From: Chromobacterium alkanivorans
Lineage (GTDB): Bacteria > Pseudomonadota > Gammaproteobacteria > Burkholderiales > Chromobacteriaceae
Assembly: GCF_016937655.1 (NCBI RefSeq)
Contig: NZ_JAFHKL010000003.1
Location: 62,001-126,000 of the forward strand
Direction of reading: 5' to 3'
DNA: 64,000 nt
Shown here one piece after another: positions 21,206-29,492 of the stretch. Both the position numbers and the translations under genes were made by a program. The notes beneath the pieces were generated by a model that worked only from the letters and a program-made list of their open reading frames with translations, ran no database searches and was not told the DNA's origin. Each line of letters starts with the position of its first letter. Position 1 is the stretch's first letter.

Positions 21206-22612
21206 ATGCTGTTTGAAATCAATCGCGCCCCGCGCGGGGCCGTGCTGCAGGAAGCCCGTCAAATCAGCCGGCTGGCCTTGCCGATGATGATCGCCCAGAT
21301 CGCTCAGGTGGCCACCGCCTTCGTCGACACCGTGATGGCCGGCCGCGTCAGCACCGACGACCTGGCCGCCGTCTCGCTGGGCGCCAGCGTGTTCATCACC
21401 TTCTACGTCACCCTGATGGGCATCGTCACCGCGCTCAACCCCATCCTGGCCCACCAGCTGGGCGCCGGCGAGCACGACAAATTCAAGGACACCGCGCGCC
21501 AGGGCCTGTGGTTCGGCCTGCTGATCGGCCTCTTCGGCGCGGCGATGATGGTGGCGCTGGAGCCGGCGCTGCGGCTGTGGCTGCATCTGCCGCCGGAAGT
21601 GACCGACAAGGTGATGCTGTTCATCACCGGGGCCGCCGTGGGCATGCCGGCGGCGATGACCCACCGCGCGCTGCACGCCTACGCGTCCAGCCTGGGCCGG
21701 CCCAAGGCCATCATGGTGGTCAGCCTGCTGGCGCTGGCGCTGAACGTGCCGCTCAACTACATCCTGATCCACGGCCTGTTCGGCCTGCCCAAACTGGGCG
21801 GCGCCGGCTGCGGCTGGGCCACCGGCATCGTGTTCTGGTTCAACTGCCTGGCCCTGCTCGCCTATGTCAGCTGGCATCGCAACTTCAGCCGCTTCCGGCT
21901 GCTGGAGCGGCTGCGCGGCCCGGACTGGCGCATGTACCGCGGCTTCCTCAAGTTGGGCGTGCCCATCGGCCTGTCCTTCTTCGTCGAGGTCAGCCTGTTC
22001 TCCTTCATCGCGCTGCTGATCGCCGAGCTGGGCACCGTGGTGGTGGCCACCCACCAATCCGTGCTCAATTTTTCCAGCATCATCTACATGCTGCCGCAAA
22101 GCGTGGCCACCGCGCTGTCGGTGCGCGTTGGCCACCACGTAGGCGCCGGCGACTACCGCGCCGCCCGCTTCAGCTCCGGCGTGGGCCTGCTGCTGGGCCT
22201 GAGCATGGCCTTCTGCGCGATGCTGGTGGTGCTGCTGTTCCGCGAACCCATCATGCGCATGTACACGCCGGACCCACGCGTGATCGCGATGGGCGCCACC
22301 CTGCTGCTGTTCGCCGCGGTCTATCAATTGACCGACGCCGCCCAGACCATCGCCTCCGGCGCCTTGCGCGGCTACAAGCTGACCACGGTGCCGATGATCA
22401 TTCACATTCTGTCGTTCTGGTGCGTGGGCCTGGGCCTGGGCATCACTCTGGGCCTGACCGACTGGCTGACCAGGAAGCCCATGGGCGTGTTCGGCTTCTG
22501 GACCGCGCTGGTGATCAGCCTGAGCGTGGCCGCGCTGTTCCTGACCCGCTACCTGGCCGGGGAAAGCCGCCGCCGCCTGCATCGACAACTTCAACCGGAA
22601 CCGGCGCCATGA
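21206..22612 (+). CDS. MATE-family efflux transporter (NorM-like)
   Basis: A 468-residue protein with about 12 membrane segments in the two-bundle MATE layout. Signature stretches are ALPMMIAQIAQV (about residues 18-29), FVDTVMAGRVS and the repeat-two equivalent around QSVATALSVRVGHHVGAG. Such pumps export cationic drugs with Na+ or H+. It overlaps murB by four bases (ATGA), so the two are coupled. The substrate is unknown. Confidence 0.93.
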   Translation: MLFEINRAPRGAVLQEARQISRLALPMMIAQIAQVATAFVDTVMAGRVSTDDLAAVSLGASVFITFYVTLMGIVTALNPILAHQLGAGEHDKFKDTARQGLWFGLLIGLFGAAMMVALEPALRLWLHLPPEVTDKVMLFITGAAVGMPAAMTHRALHAYASSLGRPKAIMVVSLLALALNVPLNYILIHGLFGLPKLGGAGCGWATGIVFWFNCLALLAYVSWHRNFSRFRLLERLRGPDWRMYRGFLKLGVPIGLSFFVEVSLFSFIALLIAELGTVVVATHQSVLNFSSIIYMLPQSVATALSVRVGHHVGAGDYRAARFSSGVGLLLGLSMAFCAMLVVLLFREPIMRMYTPDPRVIAMGATLLLFAAVYQLTDAAQTIASGALRGYKLTTVPMIIHILSFWCVGLGLGITLGLTDWLTRKPMGVFGFWTALVISLSVAALFLTRYLAGESRRRLHRQLQPEPAP

Positions 22613-23634
22613 GCCTGACCTTCAGCCAACATCACCCGCTCAAACCGCTGAACACCTTCGGCATGGACGCGCGCGCGCGCGACTTTTGCGAACTGAACGC
22701 CTTGGCCGACCTGCCGGCGCTGCTGGACAGCCCGGCCTATCAAACCGGCCCGGTGCTGTGGCTGGGCGGCGGCAGCAATCTGCTGTTCACCCGCGACTAC
22801 CCCGGCCTGGTGGTCAAGCTGGGGCTGCGCGGCATCCGCCTGCTGGAGGAGAACGGCGACGAGCGTATCGTCGAAGCCGCCGCCGGCGAGAACTGGCACG
22901 ACTTCGTGCTCCACACCCTGAGCCGGGGCTGGTACGGGCTGGAAAACCTCAGCCTGATTCCCGGCACCGTAGGCGCCAGCCCGATCCAGAACATCGGCGC
23001 CTACGGCGTGGAGGCCAAGGACCACATTCACCAAGTCGTCTGCGCCGACCTCGAGCGCGGCGGCGCCGAACTGACGCTGGACGCGGCGGACTGCCGCTTC
23101 GGCTATCGCGACAGCGTGTTCAAGCACGAAGCCGCCGGCCGTCTGCTGGTCGTCGCCGTGCGTTTCCGGCTGTCGCGCGCGCCGCGGCTGCGCACCGGCT
23201 ACGGCGACATTCAGCAAGAGCTGACCGCCGCCGGCGTCGTCTCGCCCACGCCGCGGGACGTCAGCGACGCGGTGATCCGCATCCGCTCCAGCAAGCTGCC
23301 CAACCCGGCCGAGCTGGGCAACGCCGGCAGCTTCTTCAAAAACCCGGTGCTGCCGGCGGAGCAGGCGCAAGCGCTGCTGGCGCGCCATCCGGCGTTGCCG
23401 CACTACCCCGCCGCCGACGGCCAGATCAAGCTGGCCGCGGGCTGGCTGATCGACCAATGCGGGCTGAAAGGCTATCGCGACGGCGACGCCGGCGTGCACG
23501 CGCGCCAGGCGCTGGTGCTGGTCAACTACGGCGCCGCCAGCGGCGAACAGATGCGCGCGCTGGCCGACAAGGTGCGCGCCGAAGTCCGTCGGCGCTTCGG
23601 CGTGGAACTGGAGCCGGAACCCATCGTTCTCTAA
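22609..23634 (+). CDS. murB: UDP-N-acetylenolpyruvoylglucosamine reductase
   Basis: MurB reduces UDP-GlcNAc-enolpyruvate to UDP-MurNAc in peptidoglycan synthesis. The 341-residue protein has the FAD-binding WLGGGSNLLF (about residues 47-56), the segment SLIPGTVGASPIQNIGAYG (about 119-137) and the catalytic-Ser region AGSFFKNPV. The insert with GYRDSVFK marks the type I (E. coli-like) enzyme. The ATG at 22609 overlaps the MATE stop codon. Confidence 0.96.
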   Translation: MSLTFSQHHPLKPLNTFGMDARARDFCELNALADLPALLDSPAYQTGPVLWLGGGSNLLFTRDYPGLVVKLGLRGIRLLEENGDERIVEAAAGENWHDFVLHTLSRGWYGLENLSLIPGTVGASPIQNIGAYGVEAKDHIHQVVCADLERGGAELTLDAADCRFGYRDSVFKHEAAGRLLVVAVRFRLSRAPRLRTGYGDIQQELTAAGVVSPTPRDVSDAVIRIRSSKLPNPAELGNAGSFFKNPVLPAEQAQALLARHPALPHYPAADGQIKLAAGWLIDQCGLKGYRDGDAGVHARQALVLVNYGAASGEQMRALADKVRAEVRRRFGVELEPEPIVL

Positions 23635-23678
23635 ACTGTTGGCGCGAGCCGCTCGCGCCCTAGACAAAAGGCGAAGCA

Positions 23679-24290
23679 ATGAATTCAAGCGTAGACGTGC
23701 TGGTATTCGATCTGGGCGGGGTATTGGTGGACTGGAACGGCATCGACCCGCTGGTGAAGCTGTCCCAGGGCAGGCTGGATCCGGAGCAGGCCCGACGTTT
23801 CTGGATGGAAACGCCGTGGATCGCCGAACTCGACACCGGCGCCTGCACGCCGGAGGCGTTCAGCGCCGCGATGGCGGAGCATCTGGGGCTGGACATCGAC
23901 GCGAAGGAAATGACCGCGCAGTTGGACAGCTGGCTGCGCGGCGCCTTCCCCGGCGCGGCCGAGATGCTGGCCCGGCTCGGCGCTCGCCATCGCCTGGCCG
24001 TGCTCAGCAACAACAACGCGCTGCACTGGGGCAAGATCGAGCGCGAATTCGATCTGCTGCACCGCTTCGACAAGCTGTTCGCCTCCCATCTGATCGGCCT
24101 GCGCAAGCCGGACGACGCGGCGTACCGCCATGTGCAGCAGGAACTGGGCGTCGCGGCGGGGCGTATCGCTTTCTTCGACGACAATATCGAATGCGTGGAC
24201 GCCGCGCGCCGCGCCGGCTGGCAGGCCTTTCACACCAAGGGCCTGGACCAGGTGCAGGCGGCGCTGCGCGCCAACGGCTGGCTGGATTAG
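23679..24290 (+). CDS. HAD-superfamily phosphatase (YihX-like)
   Basis: A 203-residue HAD hydrolase. The nucleophile Asp11 is in VFDLGGVLVDWN, the motif II region is LAVLSNN, the Lys is in GLRKPDDAAY and the acidic motif is IAFFDDNIECVDAA. The DLGGV form of motif I, with Gly where many HADs have a second Asp, is characteristic of YihX-like sugar-phosphate phosphatases. The true substrate is unknown. It lies 44 bp after murB. Confidence 0.88.
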   Translation: MNSSVDVLVFDLGGVLVDWNGIDPLVKLSQGRLDPEQARRFWMETPWIAELDTGACTPEAFSAAMAEHLGLDIDAKEMTAQLDSWLRGAFPGAAEMLARLGARHRLAVLSNNNALHWGKIEREFDLLHRFDKLFASHLIGLRKPDDAAYRHVQQELGVAAGRIAFFDDNIECVDAARRAGWQAFHTKGLDQVQAALRANGWLD

Positions 24291-24301
24291 GCCGGGCCGC
24301 G

Positions 24302-24682
24302 CTAGAACACCCCGCCGGCCTTGCAGAAAATCGCCACCACCGTCAGCAGGCCGATCAGCCAGGACAGCGAGCGCAAGCTGGCCTGATCGGCCAGATACAG
24401 CAAGCCGTGCGCGACCCGCGCGACGATGAAAACCCCGGCGGCGGCGTCCAGAAAGGCCTGCGGCACGTGCATCGCCCATCCCACCAGCACCGCGGCGGCA
24501 TAGGTCGGGAGCGCCTCCCAGGCGTTCTGCTGCGCCCAATTGGCGCGCAGCCGGTAACCGCTGGCCTGGGCCAGCGCCTCTCGCGGCTTGTGGTTGTCCA
24601 TCCGCGCGCCGGCCTTGGTCACCCCGGCCCAAATCAACGGCAGCAAGGCCGCCAGCAAAATGCTCCATAAAGCGAACGGCAT
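24302..24682 (-). CDS. MAPEG-family membrane protein
   Basis: A 126-residue protein with four membrane segments and the MAPEG landmarks DNHKPREALA, RANWAQQNAWEALP and FIVARVAHGLLYLAD. Bacterial members are often glutathione-dependent detoxifying enzymes, but most are untested. It is convergent with the HAD gene (11-bp gap). Confidence 0.85.
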   Translation of the reverse strand: MPFALWSILLAALLPLIWAGVTKAGARMDNHKPREALAQASGYRLRANWAQQNAWEALPTYAAAVLVGWAMHVPQAFLDAAAGVFIVARVAHGLLYLADQASLRSLSWLIGLLTVVAIFCKAGGVF

Positions 24683-24781
24683 GACATTCTCCTATCTTGA
24701 TCCAGCATTACGCATGAGCGCCCTTGAAAACGCGCTCGCCCTGTCGCCTCTTACGCCGCGCGGCGGACCGCCAACAGCCTC

Positions 24782-25456
24782 TCACCGCGCACGGCGTCGC
24801 GGCCCGAGGTAACGGCCGTCGTCAAAGGTCGCCACCCACTCCGGCCGGTAAACCACCAGCACCGCCGCCAACAAGCCGGTGGTGAAGGCCTCCGACCACG
24901 ACAATAAAAAATAGAACGGCAGCGTCTCTTCCAGCAACTGGTCCCAGGGATAGGCGCCGGCCAGCCCCAAGGCCGACAGGCCGGACAGGCCCGCGGCGAA
25001 CATGCCGGCGCCGCCGGCGAGAAAGCCGTTGACGAAGACGTAGACGAACAGATTGCTGGGCAAGGCGCGCTGGCTCAGCCGCAGCGCCGCGGCGGACAGC
25101 GCCACCGGCGGCAAGATCATGGTCAGATAATTCAGGCCCAGCGCCGGCAAATCGGCCTGCCCGCTCAAGGCCAGCGCCAGCAAGGGCAGCGCCAAGGCCA
25201 GCAAGGCCAGCCACGGCCCCATCATCAGGGTGAACAGGCCGGCGCCCAGCAAATGGAAGGACAGGCCCGGCGCCACGCCGCCGCGCAACAGCCACAAGGC
25301 CAGCGCCAGCACGCAGGCGCCCATCCAGGCGTTGCAGGCCGGCAAGGGCAAGCCGCGCCAGGCCACCCGCCGCGCCGCCAGCGCCAACAAAGACAAAGCC
25401 GCGCCATTGCTCAACCAAAGCGCGGCGTCGGGAAAAAACGATGCGGGCAAATCCAT
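24782..25456 (-). CDS. CbiM-like / energy-coupling-factor-type membrane protein
   Basis: A 224-residue protein with about six hydrophobic segments and the C-terminal region FYFLLSWSEAFTTGLLAAVLVVYRPEWV. It fits the energy-coupling ABC permease family related to CbiM, proteins that capture cobalt, nickel or other small solutes. No ECF ATPase or CbiQ gene is next to it. The ATG at 25456 is preferred because a short purine-rich site precedes it; an ATG at 25483 is possible. It is divergent from nadC. Confidence 0.65.
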   Translation of the reverse strand: MDLPASFFPDAALWLSNGAALSLLALAARRVAWRGLPLPACNAWMGACVLALALWLLRGGVAPGLSFHLLGAGLFTLMMGPWLALLALALPLLALALSGQADLPALGLNYLTMILPPVALSAAALRLSQRALPSNLFVYVFVNGFLAGGAGMFAAGLSGLSALGLAGAYPWDQLLEETLPFYFLLSWSEAFTTGLLAAVLVVYRPEWVATFDDGRYLGPRRRAR

Positions 25457-25556
25457 GAACGACCTATCGGCTTGCTTATTCATTTCGAATGATACCAGAG
25501 CGCGCGCACCAAGCCGTCGCCATTGGGTACAATGACGTTTTCTTGGAGAGTCCCGC

Positions 25557-26402
25557 ATGCCCGCTTTGCCCGCCCCTCACCTGATCGCCCAGCAAGTCGC
25601 CGCCGCCCTGGCCGAAGACATCGGCCGCTGCGACTGGACCGCCCTGCTGATTCCCGAACACAGCGCCGGCGCGGCGCGGGTGATTGCGCGCGAAGCGGCC
25701 ACGCTGTGCGGCCAGGCCTGGTTCGACGAATGCTTCCGCCAAGTCGACCCCCGTTGCCGGGTGGAGTGGCTGGCCGCCGAAGGCGAGCAAGTGGCCGCCG
25801 GCGCGGTGCTGTGCAATATCGCCGGCCCGGCGCGCGCGCTGCTGAGCGCGGAACGCTCCGCGCTCAACTTCCTGCAGACCCTGTCCGCGGTCGCCAGCGA
25901 AACCCGCCGCTACGTCGACGCCGTAGCCGGCACCCGCGCCCGGATACTGGACACCCGCAAGACCATGCCGGGGCTGCGGCTGGCGCAGAAATACGCGGTG
26001 ACCGCCGGCGGCGGCGACAATCAGCGCGTCGGCCTGTTCGACGGCATCCTGATCAAGGAAAACCACATCATGGCGGCCGGCGGCATCGCCGCCGCGCTGC
26101 GGGCCGCGCAACAACTGGCCCCGGCCGACGTCAGCCTGCAGATCGAGGTGGAAACGCTGGAGCAACTGGAAGAAGCGCTGCGCCACGGCGCCAAGCTGGC
26201 GCTGCTGGACAATATGTCGCTGGAGCAAATGCGCGAAGCGGTGCGCCTGACCGCCGGCCGCGCCCAGCTGGAAGCCTCCGGCGGCGTGGACTTCGACACC
26301 GTGCGCGCGATTGCGGAAACCGGGGTCGACCGCATTTCCGTGGGCAAGCTGACCAAGGACGTCCGCGCCGTCGATCTCTCGATGCGCTTCACCGCGGCCT
26401 GA
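25557..26402 (+). CDS. nadC: Nicotinate-nucleotide pyrophosphorylase (carboxylating)
   Basis: NadC turns quinolinate and PRPP into nicotinate mononucleotide for NAD synthesis. The 281-residue enzyme contains LNFLQTLSAVAS, RILDTRKTMPGLRLAQKYAV and the NHIMAAGGI segment with conserved phosphate-binding residues, and ends with SGGVDF...VDRISVGKLT. TTGGAGAG precedes the ATG; a TACAAT hexamer at 25528 is a candidate -10. The stop codon TGA doubles as one copy of the target duplication of the MITE-like element that follows. Confidence 0.96.
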   Translation: MPALPAPHLIAQQVAAALAEDIGRCDWTALLIPEHSAGAARVIAREAATLCGQAWFDECFRQVDPRCRVEWLAAEGEQVAAGAVLCNIAGPARALLSAERSALNFLQTLSAVASETRRYVDAVAGTRARILDTRKTMPGLRLAQKYAVTAGGGDNQRVGLFDGILIKENHIMAAGGIAAALRAAQQLAPADVSLQIEVETLEQLEEALRHGAKLALLDNMSLEQMREAVRLTAGRAQLEASGGVDFDTVRAIAETGVDRISVGKLTKDVRAVDLSMRFTAA

Positions 26403-26542
26403 GAGCCTGCTCAAAGTCTCGCGAGCAAGGGCGAGACAAGGCGAAAATGAGCGAAAAAGCGGAATGTACACGTGGTACATGAGCATTTTGAGCTGGTTTT
26501 CAACGCTGTATCGCCGAAGCACAGCAGACTTTGAACAGGTTC
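26403..26542. mobile_element. MITE-like 140-bp element inserted at the nadC stop codon
   Basis: A non-coding 140-bp unit with imperfect terminal inverted repeats of about 17 bp (GAGCCTGCTCAAAGTCT and the complement of AGACTTTGAACAGGTTC). It is flanked by direct repeats TGA within CTGAG (26399-26403 and 26542-26546). A near-identical interior, in opposite orientation, occurs after rho. It contains a short internal palindrome ATGTAC-N5-GTACAT. It has no transposase, so mobilisation would have to be in trans. Confidence 0.75.
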
Positions 26543-26634
26543 TGAGACGCCGTCCGGGCCCGGCGGCGGCGGGCCCCTGTCATACTCCGCCGCCTAGCGC
26601 TATAACTGGTTCATAACCCCCAATAACGAGCGTC

Positions 26635-28515
26635 ATGGACTTCAACCTCCGCAAACGGAACAAACGCCCGGCACGCTATGCGATCTGGGGTTCCATCCTC
26701 TTCTTGCTCGGCACGCTGGCGCTGGTGGCCCTGGAACTGCTCAACACCTATCACCAGGAAGAGGAAAACGCGCTGCGGCAGGCCAACGGCCTCAGCCAGC
26801 TGCTGGCGGAGCGGCTGGCCGCCGGCATCAGCGAAGCCGGGCTGATCCTGCAAAGCAGCAGCCAGCTGCCGCAGGTCCAGGCCCTGCTGCACACCGGCAA
26901 AAGCAGCGAGGACGGGCAACAAAAACTGTTTCAGCAACTGCAGCAGCAACTGCAGCTGGCCCCCTATCTGAGCCGGATAGAAATCATAGACAGCGCCTGC
27001 CAGGCCATCTTCACCAGCCGTCAGGCCGCCATCGTGCGGCAGCCTCACAATGAGTTCTGCCGCTGGCTGCACCGTAACGAAGGCCCGGAAAACAATTACA
27101 CCGCAGCCCAGCACAACCCCGAGCAACACGGCATCGTGCTGGCCAGCAAGCTGCGCGACGACGGCGGCAACGTCATCGGCATGGCCGCCGGCGTCATCGC
27201 CAACAATTTCTTTCAGGACGAAGTCTCGCGCATCACCGTCGGCGAGCACGGGGAAATCCTGGTGCTGGACCAAAGGCAGCTGATGGTGGCGCGCTGGCCC
27301 AAGCCGCCCAAGGGACTGGAACGACAGTTCCGGCCGCTGCAACCGGCCAAGCTGCTCAGCCGCGACGGCAATCAGGCGCAATTCAGCGCGCCGTCCAATA
27401 TCGACGGCGTCACCCGCCTGTACAGCCAAAGCCAGACCGGCCGCTACCCGTTCCAGGTGGCGGTGGGCATCGCCCGCAAGGACTTCACTCGCTCGGTGCA
27501 GGAGAAGGCGATGCTGGCGCTGCTGGGCTGGCTGTTCATCGCCGGCATGACGCTGCTGGCCTTGCGCAACTACCTGTCCAATCTGCGCCAGCACACGCTG
27601 CTGAGCCGCAGCACCGACCTGATCCGGCAAAGCGAGGAAGAGGCCAAGCTGATCCTGGACACCGCGCCGCTGGCGCTGCTGCTGGTCAATCCCAAGACCC
27701 GCCGCATCCAGCGCGCCAACGCGCTGGCCCGCGCCATGCTGCAGCTGCCGCCGCGCGCGGCGGGCTCCAAGGAGGATTCGGACATTCTCAACCTGCCGTT
27801 TCGACTGCAGCCGCTGGATCAGTGGCTGGAGGCCGGCCAGGAAGTCGAGAATCAGGAAATGGAGCTGGAACTGGAGGACCACAGCCGGCTCTGGGTCATC
27901 GTCTCGCTGCGCCCCTTGGGCGAACGCACCCCGCCGTCCACGCTGGTGGCGCTCTACGATATTTCCAGCCGCAAACAGCTGGAGCAGCAGTTGCAGGAAA
28001 GCAACCAGCAACTGAGCGAAATGGCGGCCACCGACCCGCTGACCCATCTGTACAACCGGCGCTACGCCGACATGATGCTGAAGGACGAGATCAGCCGCTG
28101 CGAACGCTACGGCCAGACCATGACCATAGCGGTGTTCGACATCGACCACTTCAAGCAATTCAACGACCGCCACGGCCACCAGGCCGGCGACAATGTGCTG
28201 GTGGCGGTGGCCAACGCGCTGACCGACACCACGCGCAACACCGACATCAGCGCGCGGGTGGGCGGCGAGGAATTCCTGGTGATTTTCCCCTGCACCCGGC
28301 TGCGCGACGCGCAAAAGGTGATGGAACGGGTGCAAGTGGTGCTGAGCCAGACCCGCTTCCCGCTGGTGGATCAGAGCGTGACCTTCAGCGGCGGGCTGAC
28401 CGACTGGCGGCCTCACGACACGCCGGAACTGATGCTGGCGCGCGCCGACCGCCTGCTTTACGAAGCCAAGGTGGCCGGCCGCAACATCCTGTTCAACGAT
28501 CTGGACATGATCTGA
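26635..28515 (+). CDS. Membrane diguanylate cyclase with periplasmic sensor
   Basis: A 626-residue c-di-GMP synthase. A membrane segment (about residues 16-38) is followed by a periplasmic Cache-like sensor (about 45-290), a second membrane segment (about 292-310), a PAS-like region (about 335-450) and a GGDEF domain. The active-site loop is GGEEF (543-547), and an RxxD inhibitory site (RNTD) lies five residues before it. The enzyme is therefore probably active and feedback-inhibited. Its stop lies inside the 3' end of the convergent Nudix gene (23-bp overlap). Confidence 0.92.
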   Translation: MDFNLRKRNKRPARYAIWGSILFLLGTLALVALELLNTYHQEEENALRQANGLSQLLAERLAAGISEAGLILQSSSQLPQVQALLHTGKSSEDGQQKLFQQLQQQLQLAPYLSRIEIIDSACQAIFTSRQAAIVRQPHNEFCRWLHRNEGPENNYTAAQHNPEQHGIVLASKLRDDGGNVIGMAAGVIANNFFQDEVSRITVGEHGEILVLDQRQLMVARWPKPPKGLERQFRPLQPAKLLSRDGNQAQFSAPSNIDGVTRLYSQSQTGRYPFQVAVGIARKDFTRSVQEKAMLALLGWLFIAGMTLLALRNYLSNLRQHTLLSRSTDLIRQSEEEAKLILDTAPLALLLVNPKTRRIQRANALARAMLQLPPRAAGSKEDSDILNLPFRLQPLDQWLEAGQEVENQEMELELEDHSRLWVIVSLRPLGERTPPSTLVALYDISSRKQLEQQLQESNQQLSEMAATDPLTHLYNRRYADMMLKDEISRCERYGQTMTIAVFDIDHFKQFNDRHGHQAGDNVLVAVANALTDTTRNTDISARVGGEEFLVIFPCTRLRDAQKVMERVQVVLSQTRFPLVDQSVTFSGGLTDWRPHDTPELMLARADRLLYEAKVAGRNILFNDLDMI

Positions 28516-29140
28516 ACGGCGGCCGATCCTGTCCGGCCACGCCCAAGGCGTCGGACAGCAGCCACAACATCGCCGCGGTGGCGCCCCAGATCCGGTGGCG
28601 CTGCCAGTCTAGAGACAAATACGCGCGCATCTGGCCGTCGCCCCCCCGGTGGCTGTGGCGCTGATAAGCGCCGGTGTCCATCAGCAGCGGCAGCGGCGCC
28701 TCGAACACCTCGGCCACCTCGCCCGGCTCTGGGCTGAGTTCGAACGGCGGCAGCACCAGGCCCACCACCGGCGTCACCACGAAGCCGGTAATCGTCACAT
28801 AGTCCGGCAAACGGCCCAGCAGCCGGACATGATTCTCCGTCAGCCCGGTTTCCTCCCGCGTTTCGCGCAGCGCGGCGCGCTCGGCGGAGCCGTCGTCCCG
28901 CTCCAGCTTGCCGCCCGGAAAGCTGACCTGGCCGGCGTGGGCCGGCAGGTTTTCCGCGCGCCGGGTCAACATCACCGTGGGCCCCTCGCTGTGCCACACC
29001 AGCGGCACCAGCACCGCCGCCGGCCGCAGACCGCCGTCGGCCGGCCGGAAACTGAAATCGCCGACCCTGCCGGTAAAGTCATAAGCCGAAAGCCGACCGG
29101 CAATCCAGTCGGCCGCTTCTCCCGCCTCCATCGACCACAT
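28493..29140 (-). CDS. Nudix hydrolase, CoA-pyrophosphatase type
   Basis: A 215-residue Nudix protein. The box FPGGKLERDDGSAERAALRE followed by TREETGL matches the CoA diphosphatase (NudL/YeaB) subgroup, which hydrolyses CoA and its derivatives. An additional PxxVLVPLV-like upstream segment also fits. The ATG at 29140 is chosen because AGGGGA lies about eight bases upstream; in-frame starts at 29161 and 29191 lack such a site. It is convergent with the cyclase gene and overlaps it by 23 bp. Confidence 0.85.
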   Translation of the reverse strand: MWSMEAGEAADWIAGRLSAYDFTGRVGDFSFRPADGGLRPAAVLVPLVWHSEGPTVMLTRRAENLPAHAGQVSFPGGKLERDDGSAERAALRETREETGLTENHVRLLGRLPDYVTITGFVVTPVVGLVLPPFELSPEPGEVAEVFEAPLPLLMDTGAYQRHSHRGGDGQMRAYLSLDWQRHRIWGATAAMLWLLSDALGVAGQDRPPFRSCPDR

Positions 29141-29250
29141 ATTATTGTCCCCTGCCGTCATCCACTCGCCGGGCCAACGCGCCGGCGGCATCCTTGCTCC
29201 ATCTTAGGCCAAATCGCGGCCTCGCTGTCGACGCCGCCATCGGTATTAAC

Positions 29251-29297
29251 AAAAAACCCGCGCGCCGGGGGCCTGAGCGGCGCCGGCGGACGCGGGC
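29251..29297 (-). terminator. Terminator-like hairpin downstream of rho
   Basis: Read on the minus strand, CCCGCG and CGCGGG arms enclose a GC-rich interior and are followed by T6. It lies behind a stronger hairpin and may be a back-up. Confidence 0.5.
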
Positions 29298-29328
29298 AAA
29301 AAAAATGCCAGGCGGCGAGCCTGGCATT
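29297..29328 (-). terminator. Rho-independent terminator of rho
   Basis: On the minus strand a perfect 10-bp stem (AATGCCAGGC/GCCTGGCATT) with a 5-base loop is followed by a run of T. It lies about 165 bp past the rho stop, with the MITE-like element between gene and terminator. Confidence 0.88.
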
Positions 29329-29352
29329 GCTGAGCGTTTCCGAACGCTCTTA

Positions 29353-29492
29353 GAACCTGTTTACGATCTGCTGCGCGTCGGCGATACGGCGTTGAAAACA
29401 TCTTCGAAATGCTCATGTACCACTTGTACATTCCGCCTTCTCAACCGTTTTCGCCTTGTCTCGCCTTAGCTCGCGAGATCGTAAACACGTTC
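29353..29492. mobile_element. MITE-like 140-bp element inserted at the rho stop codon
   Basis: The second full copy, inverted relative to the nadC copy and exactly the same length. The terminal inverted repeats are GAACCTGTTTACGATCT and the complement of AGATCGTAAACACGTTC. It is flanked by TTA direct repeats within CTTAG (29349-29353 and 29492-29496); the right-hand TTA is the complement of the rho TAA stop. The internal ATGTAC-N5-GTACAT palindrome is conserved. The inner part of the terminal repeats differs from the nadC copy, yet both ends changed together so pairing is kept. Confidence 0.75.
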
